DNA from: Thiosocius sp963759055
GTDB taxonomy: Bacteria > Pseudomonadota > Gammaproteobacteria > Chromatiales > Chromatiaceae
Direction: 5' to 3'
NCBI GenBank assembly: GCA_963759055.1
Contig: CAVWYD010000035.1
Coordinates: 1 to 64,000 of the forward strand
Length of the DNA: 64,000 bases
Part shown: one piece after another, positions 25,141-35,496 of the stretch
How positions within the stretch are numbered: position 1 is the first letter of the stretch
Layout of the letters: every line of letters begins with the position of its first letter
Translations under genes and position numbers: made by a program
The notes under the pieces: model-generated
What the model was told of the DNA's origin: nothing
What the model saw: only the letters and a program-made list of their open reading frames with translations
Databases searched by the model: none

Positions 25141-25326
25141 ATGTGGCAGGACCTTTGGGCCGCGCTGGCCCTGATGCTGGTGATTGAAGGCATCCTGCCA
25201 TTTGCCAATCCGCGTGGTTTCCGCAAAATGATGCAAATGGTCGGCGAGATGGACGACAAGGCGTTGCGCAACGGCGGCCTGTTCACCATGCTGGCGGGCC
25301 TGGTGCTGTTATACCTGGTACGTTAA
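25141..25326 (+). CDS. DUF2065 small membrane protein (YjeT family)
   Basis: This 61-residue protein has two hydrophobic segments (LWAALALMLVIEGILPF and GGLFTMLAGLVLLYLV) around a basic loop with NPRGFRKMMQMV. It aligns from the methionine of MWQDLW with E. coli YjeT, which also lies between hflC and purA. The ATG 12 bases earlier abuts the terminator T-tract and leaves no room for a ribosome site. The function is unknown. It is 3 bp from hisZ. Confidence 0.85.
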   Translation: MWQDLWAALALMLVIEGILPFANPRGFRKMMQMVGEMDDKALRNGGLFTMLAGLVLLYLVR

Positions 25327-25329
25327 CCA

Positions 25330-26514
25330 ATGAACCAAAACAACACCTGGTTGTTGCCTGAAGGCATCGACGAACTGCTGCCTGCGCAGGCGCGCGCGCT
25401 GGAGGCGCTGCGCCGGTCCCTGCTCGACTGTTACGCCGGCTGGGGCTACCAGCTTGTTATTACCCCGTTTATCGAATTTCTGGAATCGCTGCTGACCGGG
25501 ACGGGTAAAGACCTGGATCTGCAGACGTTCACGCTGACCGATCAGGTCAGCGGTCGGCAGCTGGGGGTGCGCGCCGATATCACGCCGCAGGCCGCGCGGA
25601 TCGATGCGCACCGTCTGCGTCACGAGGCACCGACCCGGCTGTGCTATATCGGCAGCGTGTTGCGCACCCTGGGCGACGGTTTCTCCGGTTCGCGCAGTCC
25701 GCTGCAGATCGGCGCGGAGCTGTACGGCCACGCAGGTGTGGAGAGCGATGTCGAGGTCGTCTGCCTGATGATGGAGACCCTGCGCGTCTCGGGGCTGGAA
25801 AACGTCTACCTCGATCTTGGTCATGTCGGCATATTTCGCGCCCTGGCCGCGGCTGCGGGTCTGAATGGAGGCCAGGAGGCGGATCTGTTCGAGGCGCTCC
25901 AGCGCAAGGCCACAACCGAGATCAGGGCCCTGGTCGATGGCTTTGGCCTGGATGCCGGAATGCGTGGCATGCTGACCGCACTGGCCGAGCTCAATGGTGA
26001 TGCAGAGGTGTTGCCGCGCGCACGTGAGGTTTTGGCGGGTGCGCCGGCCTCAGTCGCAAAGGCGATTGACTACGTCGAGGCGGTGGCGGCACAGCTGCAC
26101 CAGCATCTGCCCGACCTGCCGGTTCATTTCGACCTGGCGGAGTTGCGCGCCTACCACTACCAGACAGGCGTCGTCTTTGCCGCCTTCGTGCCCGGCGAGG
26201 GCCAGGAGGTCGCGCGAGGTGGGCGTTATGACAAGATCGGCGAGGTCTTCGGGCGGGCGCGCCCTGCAACCGGTTTCAGTGCCGATCTGAAGACCCTGAT
26301 GCGTCTGGGAAGTCATGATGCCCAACCTCTTGGCGGTGCCGTGCTGGCGCCCTGCGGGTTCGACCCCGGCCTGAGGGAAAAAATCGCGGATCTGCGCGCC
26401 AATGGCACGGTCGTGATTCCCGCGCTGCCCGGACAGTCGGGTGATGCCGCACAGATGGGTTGCTCACACAAGTTACAGAAACAGGCCGAGGGGTGGGACG
26501 TCGTTCCGCTCTAG
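25330..26514 (+). CDS. hisZ: ATP phosphoribosyltransferase regulatory subunit HisZ
   Basis: HisZ is a histidyl-tRNA synthetase paralogue that binds short-form HisG and makes it histidine-regulated. The 394-residue protein opens WLLPEGIDELLPAQA and has class II synthetase-like blocks TLTDQVSGRQLGVRADITPQAARI and GGRYDKIGEVFGRARPATGF, without the anticodon-binding domain of HisRS. Its presence implies a short HisG elsewhere. hisZ-purA after hflKC is common in gammaproteobacteria that use HisZ. Confidence 0.95.
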   Translation: MNQNNTWLLPEGIDELLPAQARALEALRRSLLDCYAGWGYQLVITPFIEFLESLLTGTGKDLDLQTFTLTDQVSGRQLGVRADITPQAARIDAHRLRHEAPTRLCYIGSVLRTLGDGFSGSRSPLQIGAELYGHAGVESDVEVVCLMMETLRVSGLENVYLDLGHVGIFRALAAAAGLNGGQEADLFEALQRKATTEIRALVDGFGLDAGMRGMLTALAELNGDAEVLPRAREVLAGAPASVAKAIDYVEAVAAQLHQHLPDLPVHFDLAELRAYHYQTGVVFAAFVPGEGQEVARGGRYDKIGEVFGRARPATGFSADLKTLMRLGSHDAQPLGGAVLAPCGFDPGLREKIADLRANGTVVIPALPGQSGDAAQMGCSHKLQKQAEGWDVVPL

Positions 26515-26539
26515 CCTCCAACCGAGAAGAGATTAACCA

Positions 26540-27832
26540 ATGGGCAGGAACGTAGTTGTCATTGGCACCCAATGGGGCGACGAGGGCAAAGGCAAGATCG
26601 TCGATCTGCTGACCGACAAGGCCGATGCTGTGGTGCGTTTTCAGGGCGGGCACAACGCCGGCCACACCCTGGTCATCAAGGGTAAAAAAACGGTCCTGCA
26701 CCTGATCCCCTCGGGCATCCTGCGGGACCAGGTGCGCTGCCTGATCGGAAACGGGGTGGTGCTGTCCCCCAGTGCGCTGCTGGAAGAGCTGGATATGCTC
26801 GCAGAAGGTGGTGTCGATGCGCGTAGCCGGATGGGCATCAGTGAATCTTGCCCGGTCATCCTTCCTTATCACATTGCACTCGACCAGGCGCGCGAGGCCG
26901 CGCGTGGCAAGAAGGCGATCGGCACCACCGGTCGCGGTATCGGCCCCTGCTACGAAGACAAGGTCTCGCGTCGTGGCATCCGCCTCGGCGAGATGCTCGA
27001 TACCGAACACTTCAAGGAGCGGCTGCGCGAGGTGATGGACTATCACAATTTCTCGCTCGAGCACCTTTTCAAGTTCGACACCGTCGACTACGAGGCGGTG
27101 CTGGACGAGGCGCTCGGCCAGGCCGAGCAGATGCGGCCGCTGATCGAAGACGTACCCGGCACGCTGCACTCGCTGCGCCGCGAAGGCCGGAGCGTGATGT
27201 TCGAGGGCGCCCAGGGCGCCCTGCTCGATATCGACCACGGTACCTATCCCTACGTTACCTCGTCCAATACCACCGCCGGCGGTGCCGCGACCGGAAGCGG
27301 CGTTGGCCCGCGCGATATCGATTACGTGCTGGGGATCGTCAAGGCCTACACCACGCGCGTCGGCGCCGGTCCGTTCCCGACTGAGTTGTTCGACGATGAC
27401 GGCGACCACCTCGGCGAGAGGGGGCATGAGTTTGGCGCGACCACCGGTCGAAAGCGCCGTTGTGGCTGGCTGGATACCGTTGCACTGCGCCGTTCGCTGC
27501 AGATCAACAGCGTCACCGGCATGTGCATCACCAAACTGGATGTGCTGGATGGCCTGGACACGGTAAAGATCTGTGTCGCCTACCGTCTCGACGGCAGGGA
27601 AGTCGAAACACCGCCGGTCGGTGCCGACCGCTTCGAGCGATGCGAGCCGGTGCTCATCGAGATGCCGGGTTGGAAGGAATCAACCGTCGGTGTAAAGACG
27701 CGCGACGAACTGCCCGAGACGGCGCGTGCTTACCTGCGCAAGGTTGAAGAACTCTGCGAGACACCGATCGACATCATCAGCACCGGCCCGGATCGGGAAG
27801 AGACCATGGTTTTGCGCCATCCGTTTGATTGA
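26540..27832 (+). CDS. purA: Adenylosuccinate synthetase
   Basis: PurA joins IMP and aspartate using GTP, the first committed step to AMP. The 430-residue protein has the N-terminal GTP/IMP loop GTQWGDEGKGKIVDLLT, catalytic Asp and His in this loop and in GGHNAGHTL, the block TTGRGIGPCYEDK, and GTYPYVTSSNTTAGG. GTP-binding KLDVLDGL and the end DREETMVL are also present. Length is typical. It is the last gene of the hflX-to-purA run. Confidence 0.98.
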   Translation: MGRNVVVIGTQWGDEGKGKIVDLLTDKADAVVRFQGGHNAGHTLVIKGKKTVLHLIPSGILRDQVRCLIGNGVVLSPSALLEELDMLAEGGVDARSRMGISESCPVILPYHIALDQAREAARGKKAIGTTGRGIGPCYEDKVSRRGIRLGEMLDTEHFKERLREVMDYHNFSLEHLFKFDTVDYEAVLDEALGQAEQMRPLIEDVPGTLHSLRREGRSVMFEGAQGALLDIDHGTYPYVTSSNTTAGGAATGSGVGPRDIDYVLGIVKAYTTRVGAGPFPTELFDDDGDHLGERGHEFGATTGRKRRCGWLDTVALRRSLQINSVTGMCITKLDVLDGLDTVKICVAYRLDGREVETPPVGADRFERCEPVLIEMPGWKESTVGVKTRDELPETARAYLRKVEELCETPIDIISTGPDREETMVLRHPFD

Positions 27833-27852
27833 TCGGAAGGGAAATTGTTAAT

Positions 27853-27880
27853 CCGGCCGCCCAATATACCGGGTGGCCGG
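27853..27880. terminator. GC-rich hairpin between convergent purA and a hypothetical gene
   Basis: CCGGCC with an inner CCC pairs with GGG and GGCCGG across an A/T-rich loop. It lies 20 bp after purA and just before the end of the convergent gene. It lacks a clear T-run. Confidence 0.4.
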
Positions 27881-27889
27881 GTGAATGGG

Positions 27890-28234
27890 CTATCGCTGAG
27901 GGCGCAGTGTCTCGAGTTCAATAGCCATCGCCTTGTTCTGTTCGGTCAGCTTTTCAATGCGACGGCATGCCTCACGCAGTTCCTCTCCCGCACTTCGTTC
28001 TTCCGGCAACTTGATAGCCGTGCTCGCTCCTTGTTGAACGTGGTGTTCCCATGCACTGCGCAGTCGAGACCATTCAGTATCGGATAACACCCAGGATGCC
28101 TGCCAGCCGAACGGATGATCTTCGTATATCTCCGCACCTTCGGGATCATCGGCCCATAGTGGCACGAGGCCTGCCTTCTCCAGATACTGCTCCAGCCACA
28201 GTTCGTTGATGTCTTTCCATTTCCTGCTTGCCAT
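27890..28234 (-). CDS. Hypothetical protein
   Basis: This 114-residue acidic protein is not recognised. It opens with a basic MASRKWKDINELW, has a W-rich middle (FGWQASWVLSDTEWSRL), and ends in a likely helix or coiled coil (GEELREACRRIEKLTEQNKAMAIELETL). It has no signal peptide. A GAGG lies just before the ATG. It converges on purA and lies in a stretch with weaker coding signals than its surroundings, possibly acquired. Confidence 0.55.
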   Translation of the reverse strand: MASRKWKDINELWLEQYLEKAGLVPLWADDPEGAEIYEDHPFGWQASWVLSDTEWSRLRSAWEHHVQQGASTAIKLPEERSAGEELREACRRIEKLTEQNKAMAIELETLRPQR

Positions 28235-28260
28235 AGCCTCATCCTCATTTCCAGGACACT

Positions 28261-28688
28261 AACATTACCGACAGCCCGGCATTGCGCATCAATAATCGCC
28301 TTTCAACATCCGGGATTGCCTGATGGTTGCTTCAGCCTTGCCTGCCTCGCTCAGCTTCTCGGCGTATTTCCGCTTGCGCATTCGTCTTCGGTGACGCACC
28401 AAAGAAGCGCAGGTAAGGCGCACGATGAACCAAGCCGGTTCAAAAAACCCATCTCAAGACTCTCCACGAGTTCAGTCTGACGACGGAGCATAGACCGTGC
28501 CAGGTAACACGGCTGGCGCGGTGTTTTTGGCTCGATAAGTATGCTCGAAGGTAGCCGCGGACTAATGTCCCATCTATTGCGGCGCACTACACTAGTCCAT
28601 AATTGAACGCTCCGCCGCGGGTCTCCTGCCACCCATTCCCCTCCGGGTCATCTCACTGGCAAAATGCCAAAGGCATACCGGCCAAAAC
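28261..28688. other. Gap without a supported gene
   Basis: No convincing gene is seen in this 428-bp stretch. A minus-strand frame at 28289-28381 (30 codons, rich in Lys, Ala and Glu, ending MLKGDY) could be the tail of a decayed gene. The overlapping 93-codon minus frame at 28351-28632 has Arg/Ser/Cys-rich composition that does not look like protein. The area may be a scar of past insertion. Confidence 0.4.
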
Positions 28689-29741
28689 ATGTTTATGCAG
28701 CCTAACCGAGTTCGAATGTTGGCCCGGCACACAACTGCCCGGGCACTTGGTATTTGTGCGCTTTTTAGCGTACAAATCTTCGGCGCCAGCGGTTGCGCTT
28801 CGGACAAAGGACTGTTGGAGCCAATTCGCGTTGTGGATGATGCCTACAACGGAGGAAACGCGCTGGATGTGTCGCCCGACAGCCGGCTGGCCGCAAGCGG
28901 TGACTGGGCCGGCAAAATCCGTCTATGGCGTCTCCCAGAGGGCACTTCCGTTGGAAGCTGGCAGACCTCGCATGGCGATCTGCCGGGGTTGATGTTTCTG
29001 TCTGGTAGCAACCAGCTCCTAAGTGCAGGGCACGACGGTATTATTCGAATCTGGAATCTCGGTGGGCGGCTAGTTGCGGCCTACGATACGGGTTCGTCCG
29101 TGTCGAGTTTTTATCCGACGCACAACAGGAGGGGTGTGCTTCTCGGACATGCCGACGGTTTGGTTTCTTACTGGACCACGGAAGGTGTACGGCTAGCCGC
29201 ATGGAAATTGTCCGATCGTCGAATAAGCGCGGTCACGACTGATGCCTCGGAAACACATTACGCGGCCGGTGACAGCGGGCGTCGAGTCTGGCGTTGGCAC
29301 AAAGATGGTCTCCCCGAAAGTCTGCAATCACCACCAAGTTACGCGCGGACTCTGGCATTCAGCCCCTCCGACGGAGGATTGCTGGGTGGCGGGTGGTTCA
29401 ACCTGTTCTCCTGGCAGGCCGGCAACGTGCAGCTCAAGCTCCTACCCACTGCCCACAATGGCATTGTGAACCACATGCAGTTCAGCGCGGATGGAAGCTA
29501 TCTGGCATCCATCAGCCGACAGACTGATAGTTCTGTGATGTTGCTCAACCCACAAACAGGGGAGACGCTAGCTGCTTTTCGAAAGCACGAACTATGTGGC
29601 CAACACGTCGCCTTGTCGCCGGATGGACGGAGCATGGTGAGCAACTCTGATGACGCGAGTGTGCGTTTCTACCTGTTGCCAACGAGCCTTGGCAAAGATA
29701 TCTCCGCGGGGGGGGAGGTCGGAATGCCCAAGGCACGATGA
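28689..29741 (+). CDS. Exported WD40-repeat protein, possible lipoprotein
   Basis: The 350-residue product has a hydrophobic N-terminal segment ending FGASGC, which could be a lipid-attachment cysteine though alanine at -3 is unusual. WD40-like repeats follow: LDVSPDSRLAASGDWAGKI, LLSAGHDGIIRIWNL, MQFSADGSYLASIS, and VALSPDGRSMVSNSDDASV, probably making a six- or seven-bladed propeller. These proteins usually mediate binding between proteins. There is no clear ribosome site for the first ATG, so a start slightly inside (MQPNR or MLARH) is possible. It stands alone between unrelated genes. Confidence 0.75.
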   Translation: MFMQPNRVRMLARHTTARALGICALFSVQIFGASGCASDKGLLEPIRVVDDAYNGGNALDVSPDSRLAASGDWAGKIRLWRLPEGTSVGSWQTSHGDLPGLMFLSGSNQLLSAGHDGIIRIWNLGGRLVAAYDTGSSVSSFYPTHNRRGVLLGHADGLVSYWTTEGVRLAAWKLSDRRISAVTTDASETHYAAGDSGRRVWRWHKDGLPESLQSPPSYARTLAFSPSDGGLLGGGWFNLFSWQAGNVQLKLLPTAHNGIVNHMQFSADGSYLASISRQTDSSVMLLNPQTGETLAAFRKHELCGQHVALSPDGRSMVSNSDDASVRFYLLPTSLGKDISAGGEVGMPKAR

Positions 29742-29877
29742 GCTCAAGTCAGTTGCCCCAAAAATCGGCTGCTGGTTGAATCCTTCCGGGGTGTCGAGGT
29801 TCAACCATGCAGCCATGCCGGAACCGAATCGTCCGACAGCAAATATCCGCTTTGCACATGAACCTGCCGTGAAGGGG

Positions 29878-31545
<1,668 letters not shown>

Positions 31546-31693
31546 AGCTCTCTGCCGGATGGGGCTGCTGATGTTGGGAAGCCGGCGATTTTACACCGGG
31601 CGCGGCGGGTTTAAAAAATCGATCGCTCCGGCCGCTAGCTTAAAGAACCGGTCGCAGGACCGGTACCCATTTCCGGACGAGGAATCCTGTTCA

Positions 31694-32461
31694 GTGTACA
31701 CATCGGCAACAGCAGCTCAAAACAACCTGGCATCGAGAGCGGCACTGTTCATGGCACTCATGGGGATCGGCCTGGTTGGCTACGTGATCGGGGGTTGGTT
31801 CGTTCCCGGGTCAGGACCGGCAGCGGCCGCCAGTGCATACGGCGGCATGCCGATGGATACAACTGCCGGCACTGCGACCAGCGGGGCGGCATTCGCCGTG
31901 CTTGCGGTTGGGTTCGGCCTTCTGCTTGTCTCCAGTGCTCTTCTGTTGCGGTCACGCCAAAGTCTGTCACAGGCGGTGATGCGTGACCCGCTGACCGGAC
32001 TATATTCCCGGTTTTATGCCGCAGAGGCGCTGCCGGGGCTGTTCGCACGTGATGACCGTTTCGGTCACAGTCGACTGGTGCTCGTCAGGGTTGAGATCGA
32101 CGGGCTCAACGATATCCGGCGTCGTTATGGCAGCCGTGCGGCGGCCTTGATGCTGAGGACGGTCGGGCGGCACATTCGCAGCCAGACCCGGGAAGATGAC
32201 CTGCCTGTGGAGCCGGACGGCGAAGGTTTCGCCATCTACCTGCATTGTGAGGAGGCCGATCAGGCCAGGGCATTCTGCCGTCGCCTCGCCACCCTGCTGC
32301 GTAGTGAGCAGCTGGACTGGGAGGGAGAGGTCATCAAGGTCTCGGCCAGCATGTGGATTACCGTCCGACAGGTAGGCGAAACCAACGACGCCATGCAGCA
32401 ACGCTCGAGCACGGGCCTTGGTCATGCGGACAGGCAGCACGAGAAAGCGGTCGAGGCCTGA
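31694..32461 (+). CDS. Membrane protein with degenerate GGDEF domain
   Basis: This 255-residue protein starts at a GTG preceded by GAGGAA. It has two membrane segments (LFMALMGIGLVGYVIGGWFV and FAVLAVGFGLLLVSSALLL). Then comes a GGDEF-family domain from DPLTGLYSRFYAAEALP to about residue 230. The catalytic GGDEF loop has become EPDGEGFAI, so cyclase activity is not expected. It might sense or bind c-di-GMP or a partner. The middle loop between the helices is glycine/alanine-rich. It is divergent from ettA and convergent with folD. Confidence 0.8.
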   Translation: MYTSATAAQNNLASRAALFMALMGIGLVGYVIGGWFVPGSGPAAAASAYGGMPMDTTAGTATSGAAFAVLAVGFGLLLVSSALLLRSRQSLSQAVMRDPLTGLYSRFYAAEALPGLFARDDRFGHSRLVLVRVEIDGLNDIRRRYGSRAAALMLRTVGRHIRSQTREDDLPVEPDGEGFAIYLHCEEADQARAFCRRLATLLRSEQLDWEGEVIKVSASMWITVRQVGETNDAMQQRSSTGLGHADRQHEKAVEA

Positions 32462-32507
32462 GACGGCAATCCGGCTCCGGGCGCCCGAATCGGCTGCAGC
32501 GTCCGGT

Positions 32508-33368
32508 TTATCGATCGTCGGCGTGCAGTTCTGCCGCCAGCAGGGTGTTCTCCAATAACGTGGCCACCGTCATCGGGCCGACGCCGCCGGGTACCGGTGT
32601 GATCCAGCTGGCCACCTCGCTGACCGCTGCGGTGTCTACATCGCCACACAGACTGCCGTCCTCAAGCCGATTGATACCAACATCGATCACGATGGCGCCC
32701 GGTTTGACCCACTCGGCCTTGACGAAACGTGGCACGCCCACGGCAGCAACCACGATATCGGCCGCGCCCAGCTTGCCGGCGAGGTCCTTGGTCTTGCTGT
32801 GACAGACGGTCACGGTGCAGCGTGCCATCAACAGTTCCAGGAACATCGGCCGGCCGACGATGTTCGACTGACCGACAATAACGGCGTCCTTGCCGACCAG
32901 GTCAATCCCGGTGTGTGCCAGCATGGTCATCACGCCCCGTGGGGTGCAGGGCCGCAGCAGGGGTTGACGCAAAACCAGACGACCGATGTTGTACGGATGG
33001 AAACCGTCCACGTCCTTGGTCGGCAGGATGCGCTCGGTGACGGTGTCTTCGTCGATCTGCTGCGGCAATGGCAGCTGCACCAGGATGCCGTCGACATCGT
33101 CGCGTGCGTTCAGTTCATCGATCAGCGCGAGCAGCTCTTCCTGGCTTGTGCTGGCCGGAAGCCGCAACAGCTCTGAATGGAACCCGACCTGCTCACAGGC
33201 GTTCTGTTTGTTGCGCACGTAGACCTGCGATGCCGGGTTGTCACCCACCAGCACGACGATCAGACCGGGCGGCCTCTGCCCGGCGGCAACCCGTGCCTCT
33301 ACCTTCGCTTTGACCTGTTTACGGATTTCTGCGGCAATGGCTTTGCCGTCAAGGAGTTGGGCGCTCAT
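32508..33368 (-). CDS. folD: Methylenetetrahydrofolate dehydrogenase/cyclohydrolase
   Basis: FolD interconverts 5,10-methylene-, methenyl- and 10-formyl-THF with NADP. The 286-residue protein shows the active-site YVRNKQNACEQVG (Tyr and Lys), QLPLPQQID, the substrate loop LRPCTPRGVM and the dinucleotide site VIVGQSNIVGRPMFLEL. It ends with PVPGGVGPMTVATLLENT. Length is typical. With glyA nearby it supplies one-carbon units. The tRNA promoter begins 66 bp upstream on the other strand. Confidence 0.97.
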   Translation of the reverse strand: MSAQLLDGKAIAAEIRKQVKAKVEARVAAGQRPPGLIVVLVGDNPASQVYVRNKQNACEQVGFHSELLRLPASTSQEELLALIDELNARDDVDGILVQLPLPQQIDEDTVTERILPTKDVDGFHPYNIGRLVLRQPLLRPCTPRGVMTMLAHTGIDLVGKDAVIVGQSNIVGRPMFLELLMARCTVTVCHSKTKDLAGKLGAADIVVAAVGVPRFVKAEWVKPGAIVIDVGINRLEDGSLCGDVDTAAVSEVASWITPVPGGVGPMTVATLLENTLLAAELHADDR

Positions 33369-33434
33369 GTTTGGCCTGCAATCACGGACTGTGCCTGGCT
33401 AAATCGGCGATGATATCAGAGCCGGGGAGATTCA

Positions 33435-33464
33435 TTGACGCCAATATGGCGTTGCGCGTATCAT
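33435..33464 (+). promoter_or_regulatory. Promoter of the tRNA cluster
   Basis: TTGACG and TATCAT are separated by 18 bp, about 32 bp before the first tRNA. A G/C-rich stretch follows the -10, as in stringently controlled promoters. Confidence 0.6.
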
Positions 33465-33496
33465 TTGCCGCCTTCGCAAATTGGTGGAGCGCCATT

Positions 33497-33573
33497 CGGG
33501 GTATAGCGCAGTCTGGTAGCGCGCCTGCTTTGGGAGCAGGATGTCGGGAGTTCGAATCTCTCTACCCCGACCA
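33497..33573 (+). tRNA. tRNA-Pro (TGG)
   Basis: CGGGGTA pairs with TACCCCG in the acceptor stem. The anticodon loop TTTGGGA carries TGG, and the T-arm GTTCGAATC and an encoded CCA are present. Confidence 0.97.
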
Positions 33574-33598
33574 GATTTCGGAACGGGTTCGAAAATTG

Positions 33599-33675
33599 GC
33601 CCCGATAGCTCAGTCGGATAGAGCAGTAGCCTTCTAAGCTATTGGTCGGGGGTTCGAATCCTCCTCGGGGCGCCA
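33599..33675 (+). tRNA. tRNA-Arg (TCT)
   Basis: GCCCCGA pairs with TCGGGGC. The anticodon loop CTTCTAA gives TCT, which reads AGA. A T-arm GTTCGAATC and encoded CCA are present. Confidence 0.97.
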
Positions 33676-33754
33676 AATCCGCCACGGGGTGCGTGGCACG
33701 CAGCAGGTCGAACCGGCGCTGTTGCGGGGTGAGGTAGGAATATCGGTTTCAATG

Positions 33755-33830
33755 GTGGACGTAGCTCAGTTGGTAGAGCCCTGGATTGTGATTCCAGTGG
33801 TCGTGGGTTCGAGCCCCATCGTCCACCCCA
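33755..33830 (+). tRNA. tRNA-His (GTG)
   Basis: GTGGACG pairs with CGTCCAC. The anticodon loop TTGTGAT gives GTG. A G at 33754 opposite discriminator C is the G-1 expected for histidine tRNA. CCA is encoded. Confidence 0.97.
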
Positions 33831-33840
33831 AATCAAGACG

Positions 33841-33874
33841 AAAAAAGCGGTTGGCCCGGGCCACCGCTTTTTTT
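33841..33874. terminator. Terminator of the tRNA cluster
   Basis: AAAAAAGCGGT-TGGCCCGGGCC-ACCGCTTTTTTT is a long stem with one mismatch, flanked by A- and T-runs, so it works on both strands. Confidence 0.9.
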
Positions 33875-34020
33875 GTGCCTGTACACTATGTAGGCGGGCG
33901 GCCCGATATCATTGAGTGGCCGGGTTCATGGCAGCGCCCGGGGGCCCTTGCTTGACGCTGGGGGCGATCTACAGCAGACTTTCCCGATCGTCCCGGGGCT
34001 ATTGACCGTCCCCGGCCAGC

Positions 34021-34048
34021 GGCCCCATCCAGGGGCCGTTTGCTTTTC
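34021..34048 (+). terminator. Hairpin before glyA
   Basis: GGCCCC-ATCCA-GGGGCC is followed by GTTTGCTTTT, 27 bp before the glyA start. It may be an attenuator in the glyA leader or a remaining terminator. No known riboswitch is recognised in the leader. Confidence 0.4.
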
Positions 34049-34074
34049 CATTTCAAGACGTTGCGAGGTCGCCG

Positions 34075-35328
34075 ATGTTCAGCAAAGAGATGCGTATCGA
34101 AGGTTATGACGACGAGCTGTTCGCGGCCATAAAGGCCGAGGAGCGTCGCCAGGAAGAGCATATTGAACTCATCGCCTCGGAGAATTACACCAGCCCGCGG
34201 GTGCTGGAGGCCCAGGGCTCGGTCCTGACCAACAAGTATGCCGAGGGTTATCCCTCCAAGCGTTACTACGGCGGCTGCGAATTTGTAGACAAGGCCGAAC
34301 AGCTGGCTATCGACCGTGCGAAACAGCTGTTCGGCGCAGACTATGCCAACGTGCAGCCGCATTCCGGTTCCTCCGCAAACCTGGCCGTGTACATGGCGCT
34401 GTGCCAGCCAGGTGACACGGTTCTCGGTATGTCTCTGGCCGATGGCGGTCACTTGACTCACGGCGCCAAGCCGAGCTTTTCCGGCAAGATCTACAACGCG
34501 GTGCAGTATGGTTTGAACCCGGATACTGGCGAGATCGACTACGAACAGGTCGAGCGTCTTGCCCGCGAGCACAAGCCGAAGATGATCGTGGCCGGCTTCT
34601 CGGCCTATTCGCGTATCGTCGACTGGCAGCGATTCCGTGAGATTGCCGACGAGGTTGGGGCCTACCTGTTCGTCGACATGGCACATGTCGCCGGTCTGAT
34701 TGCGGCGGGGGTCTATCCGAGCCCGGTGCAGATCGCCGATGTCACCACCACAACCACGCACAAGACCCTGCGTGGTCCGCGCTCGGGCCTGATCCTGGCC
34801 AAGGCCAACCCGGAGATCGAAAAGAAACTCAACTCGGCGGTATTCCCCGGGGGGCAGGGAGGGCCGCTGGAGCATGTGATCGCGGCCAAGGCGGTGGCCT
34901 TCAAGGAGGCGATGGAGCCCGAGTTCGTCGAATACCAGAAGCTGGTGGTGAAGAACGCCCAGACCATGGCGCAGGTATTCATGGATCGTGGCTACGATGT
35001 GGTATCCAAGGGTACCGATGATCACCTGTTCCTGGTCAGTTTCATTGAGGCGGGCCTCACCGGCAAAGAGGTGGATGCCTGGCTGGGTGCAGCCAATATC
35101 ACAGTCAACATGAACGCGGTGCCAAACGATCCGCAGTCGCCCTTCGTGACCTCCGGTATTCGCGTCGGCACGCCGGCAGTGACCACACGCGGATTCACCG
35201 AGGCAGACTGCCGCGAACTTGCCGTCTGGATGTGCGATGTCATCGACAGTCGTGGCGAGAGCTCAGTGATCGAGGCCGTGAAGGCAAAGGCACTTGATAT
35301 CTGCGCCAGGTATCCGGTCTACCAGTAA
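34075..35328 (+). CDS. glyA: Serine hydroxymethyltransferase
   Basis: GlyA is the PLP enzyme that turns serine and THF into glycine and methylene-THF. The 417-residue protein has ASENYTSPRVLEAQGS, NKYAEGYPSKRYYGGCE, QPHSGSSANLAVYMAL, and the PLP lysine in TTTTHKTLRGPRSG. Length and order are typical. It lies upstream of nrdR-ribD, as in E. coli's relatives, but separated by a 168-bp repeat region. Confidence 0.98.
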   Translation: MFSKEMRIEGYDDELFAAIKAEERRQEEHIELIASENYTSPRVLEAQGSVLTNKYAEGYPSKRYYGGCEFVDKAEQLAIDRAKQLFGADYANVQPHSGSSANLAVYMALCQPGDTVLGMSLADGGHLTHGAKPSFSGKIYNAVQYGLNPDTGEIDYEQVERLAREHKPKMIVAGFSAYSRIVDWQRFREIADEVGAYLFVDMAHVAGLIAAGVYPSPVQIADVTTTTTHKTLRGPRSGLILAKANPEIEKKLNSAVFPGGQGGPLEHVIAAKAVAFKEAMEPEFVEYQKLVVKNAQTMAQVFMDRGYDVVSKGTDDHLFLVSFIEAGLTGKEVDAWLGAANITVNMNAVPNDPQSPFVTSGIRVGTPAVTTRGFTEADCRELAVWMCDVIDSRGESSVIEAVKAKALDICARYPVYQ

Positions 35329-35490
35329 GGATCGAGGATCGAGGATCGAGGTTCGAGGTTCGAGGGACCAGGGCACGATCCGGGGAGATTGTCATGAGGC
35401 TGCCAACGTGTAACCAGATTTATCCGGGCCCCCTTTCGGTGGCGCGCGATTCTTTTTTTCCTCGCACCTCGCACCTCGCACCTCGGACCT
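35329..35490. repeat. Inverted heptad-repeat arrays between glyA and nrdR
   Basis: Immediately after the glyA stop, GGATCGA is repeated three times and GGTTCGA twice (35329-35363). At 35460-35490 CCTCGCA is repeated three times, then CCTCGGA. The two arrays share a CGAGG core in opposite orientation and could fold back on each other over about 96 bp. The GGTTCGA unit recurs next to folE2 at 46042. Confidence 0.7.
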
Positions 35491-35496
35491 GACGCG

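Noticed and set aside
28351..28632. A 93-codon minus-strand open frame in the accessory gap
   Set aside because: Composition does not resemble a protein and no ribosome site is seen. It may include remnants but cannot be called a gene.
35329..35490. A CRISPR array
   Set aside because: The repeat units are 7 bp with no spacers. No cas genes are in the window.
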